A program made the position numbers and the translations under genes. A DNA stretch of 56,391 bases from assembly GCA_002353825.1 (NCBI GenBank), contig DEKJ01000025.1, forward strand, positions 1 to 56,391, written 5' to 3'. The first letter of the stretch is position 1. Each line of letters starts with the position of its first letter. The stretch comes from Prevotella sp. UBA2725 (GTDB taxonomy: Bacteria > Bacteroidota > Bacteroidia > Bacteroidales > Bacteroidaceae). Shown here in pieces: positions 56,351-56,391 of this stretch. Under the pieces are notes generated by a model. That model was not told the DNA's origin. It saw only the letters and a list, made by a program, of their open reading frames with translations, and did not search any database.

Positions 56351-56391
56351 ATGAAGACAAAGAAACTCTTCCGGCCCAAGGGGGATTGTCC
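56351..56391 (+). CDS. Start of next gene (partial)
   Basis: An ATG at 56351, 28 bases after the previous stop, opens a frame to the window end (MKTKKLFRPKGD). Too short to name. The spacing fits continued co-transcription with 56095. Confidence 0.4.
   Translation, partial: MKTKKLFRPKGDC

Noticed and set aside
1..56391. CRISPR array, tRNA or rRNA genes
   Set aside because: No regular spacer-repeat array, cloverleaf or rRNA-like stretch was seen on reading; a dedicated search was not possible.

Overview
The window reads as a Bacteroidales (probably Prevotellaceae-type) accessory region. It holds most of a large integrative conjugative element (ICE), with a smaller mobilizable element lying against or inside its transfer operon. 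The taxonomic call rests on the TraF-TraO gene order specific to Bacteroidetes, on repeated TAnnTTTG promoter elements (three with TTG exactly 20 bases upstream), on weak Shine-Dalgarno signals, and on family-specific genes such as DUF4099, DUF5045-like, DUF4186 and ArdC proteins. No rRNA, tRNA or CRISPR was seen.

Region 1 (1-about 7.7 kb) is a mobilizable element. It carries the C-terminal end of one tyrosine recombinase, an excisionase-like HTH protein, a second complete tyrosine recombinase (1097-2347), a winged-helix-like protein, an oriT-like gap with alternative hairpins, a MobC-like protein, a MOBP-type relaxase and a membrane-anchored accessory protein. Cargo is a putative LnuC/LnuA-like nucleotidyltransferase plus a nucleoside phosphorylase on the minus strand. 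A candidate ~80-nt RNA (consensus promoter plus intrinsic terminator) sits between the two halves.

Region 2 (7.6-23.3 kb) is the ICE mating-pair-formation operon, all plus strand: a 5'-truncated traE, then traF, traG (VirB4), an RNA polymerase alpha-CTD-like protein, a large exported protein, two exported helical proteins (one DUF5045-like), traJ, traK, traL-like, traM, traN, traO-like, a lipoprotein, and a VirD4-type coupling ATPase. It is followed by two tiny genes (a basic protein and a zinc ribbon) behind their own promoter.

Region 3 (23.8-36.3 kb) is a cargo block, mostly minus strand: RecD2 helicase, beta-carbonic anhydrase, MmcQ/YjbR, GNATs, DUF486 membrane protein, MBL-fold hydrolase, metallophosphoesterase, YjbQ, two HAD phosphatases, a C_GCAxxG_C_C protein, DUF4186, GH53 endo-galactanase, nitroreductase, PspC and small unknowns. 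Many genes have their own TAnnTTTG element.

Region 4 (36.4-56.4 kb) is a second ICE module. A minus-strand pair of exported peptidoglycan hydrolases (GH73-type and M23) diverges, across an inverted-repeat control region, from a long plus-strand operon. That operon encodes DUF4099, a repeat protein, a toprim primase-like protein with an EF-hand loop, a bPH membrane protein, two more exported TraI/VirB5-like paralogues, a catalytically altered M23-like protein with a nine-A slippery site, an ArdC-like/MutS-I fusion, a GH73+M23 fusion, a double OB-fold protein, an intact ArdC, a phosphoribosyltransferase and an OmpA-family protein.

The main new-biology leads are: a short C-terminal (M/F)HR tail shared by the mobilizable element's relaxase and three ICE proteins, a possible type IV secretion signal; the nine-A frameshift; the candidate small RNA; the alpha-CTD-like protein in the tra operon; and a protein module shared between the repeat protein and the ArdC/MutS fusion.
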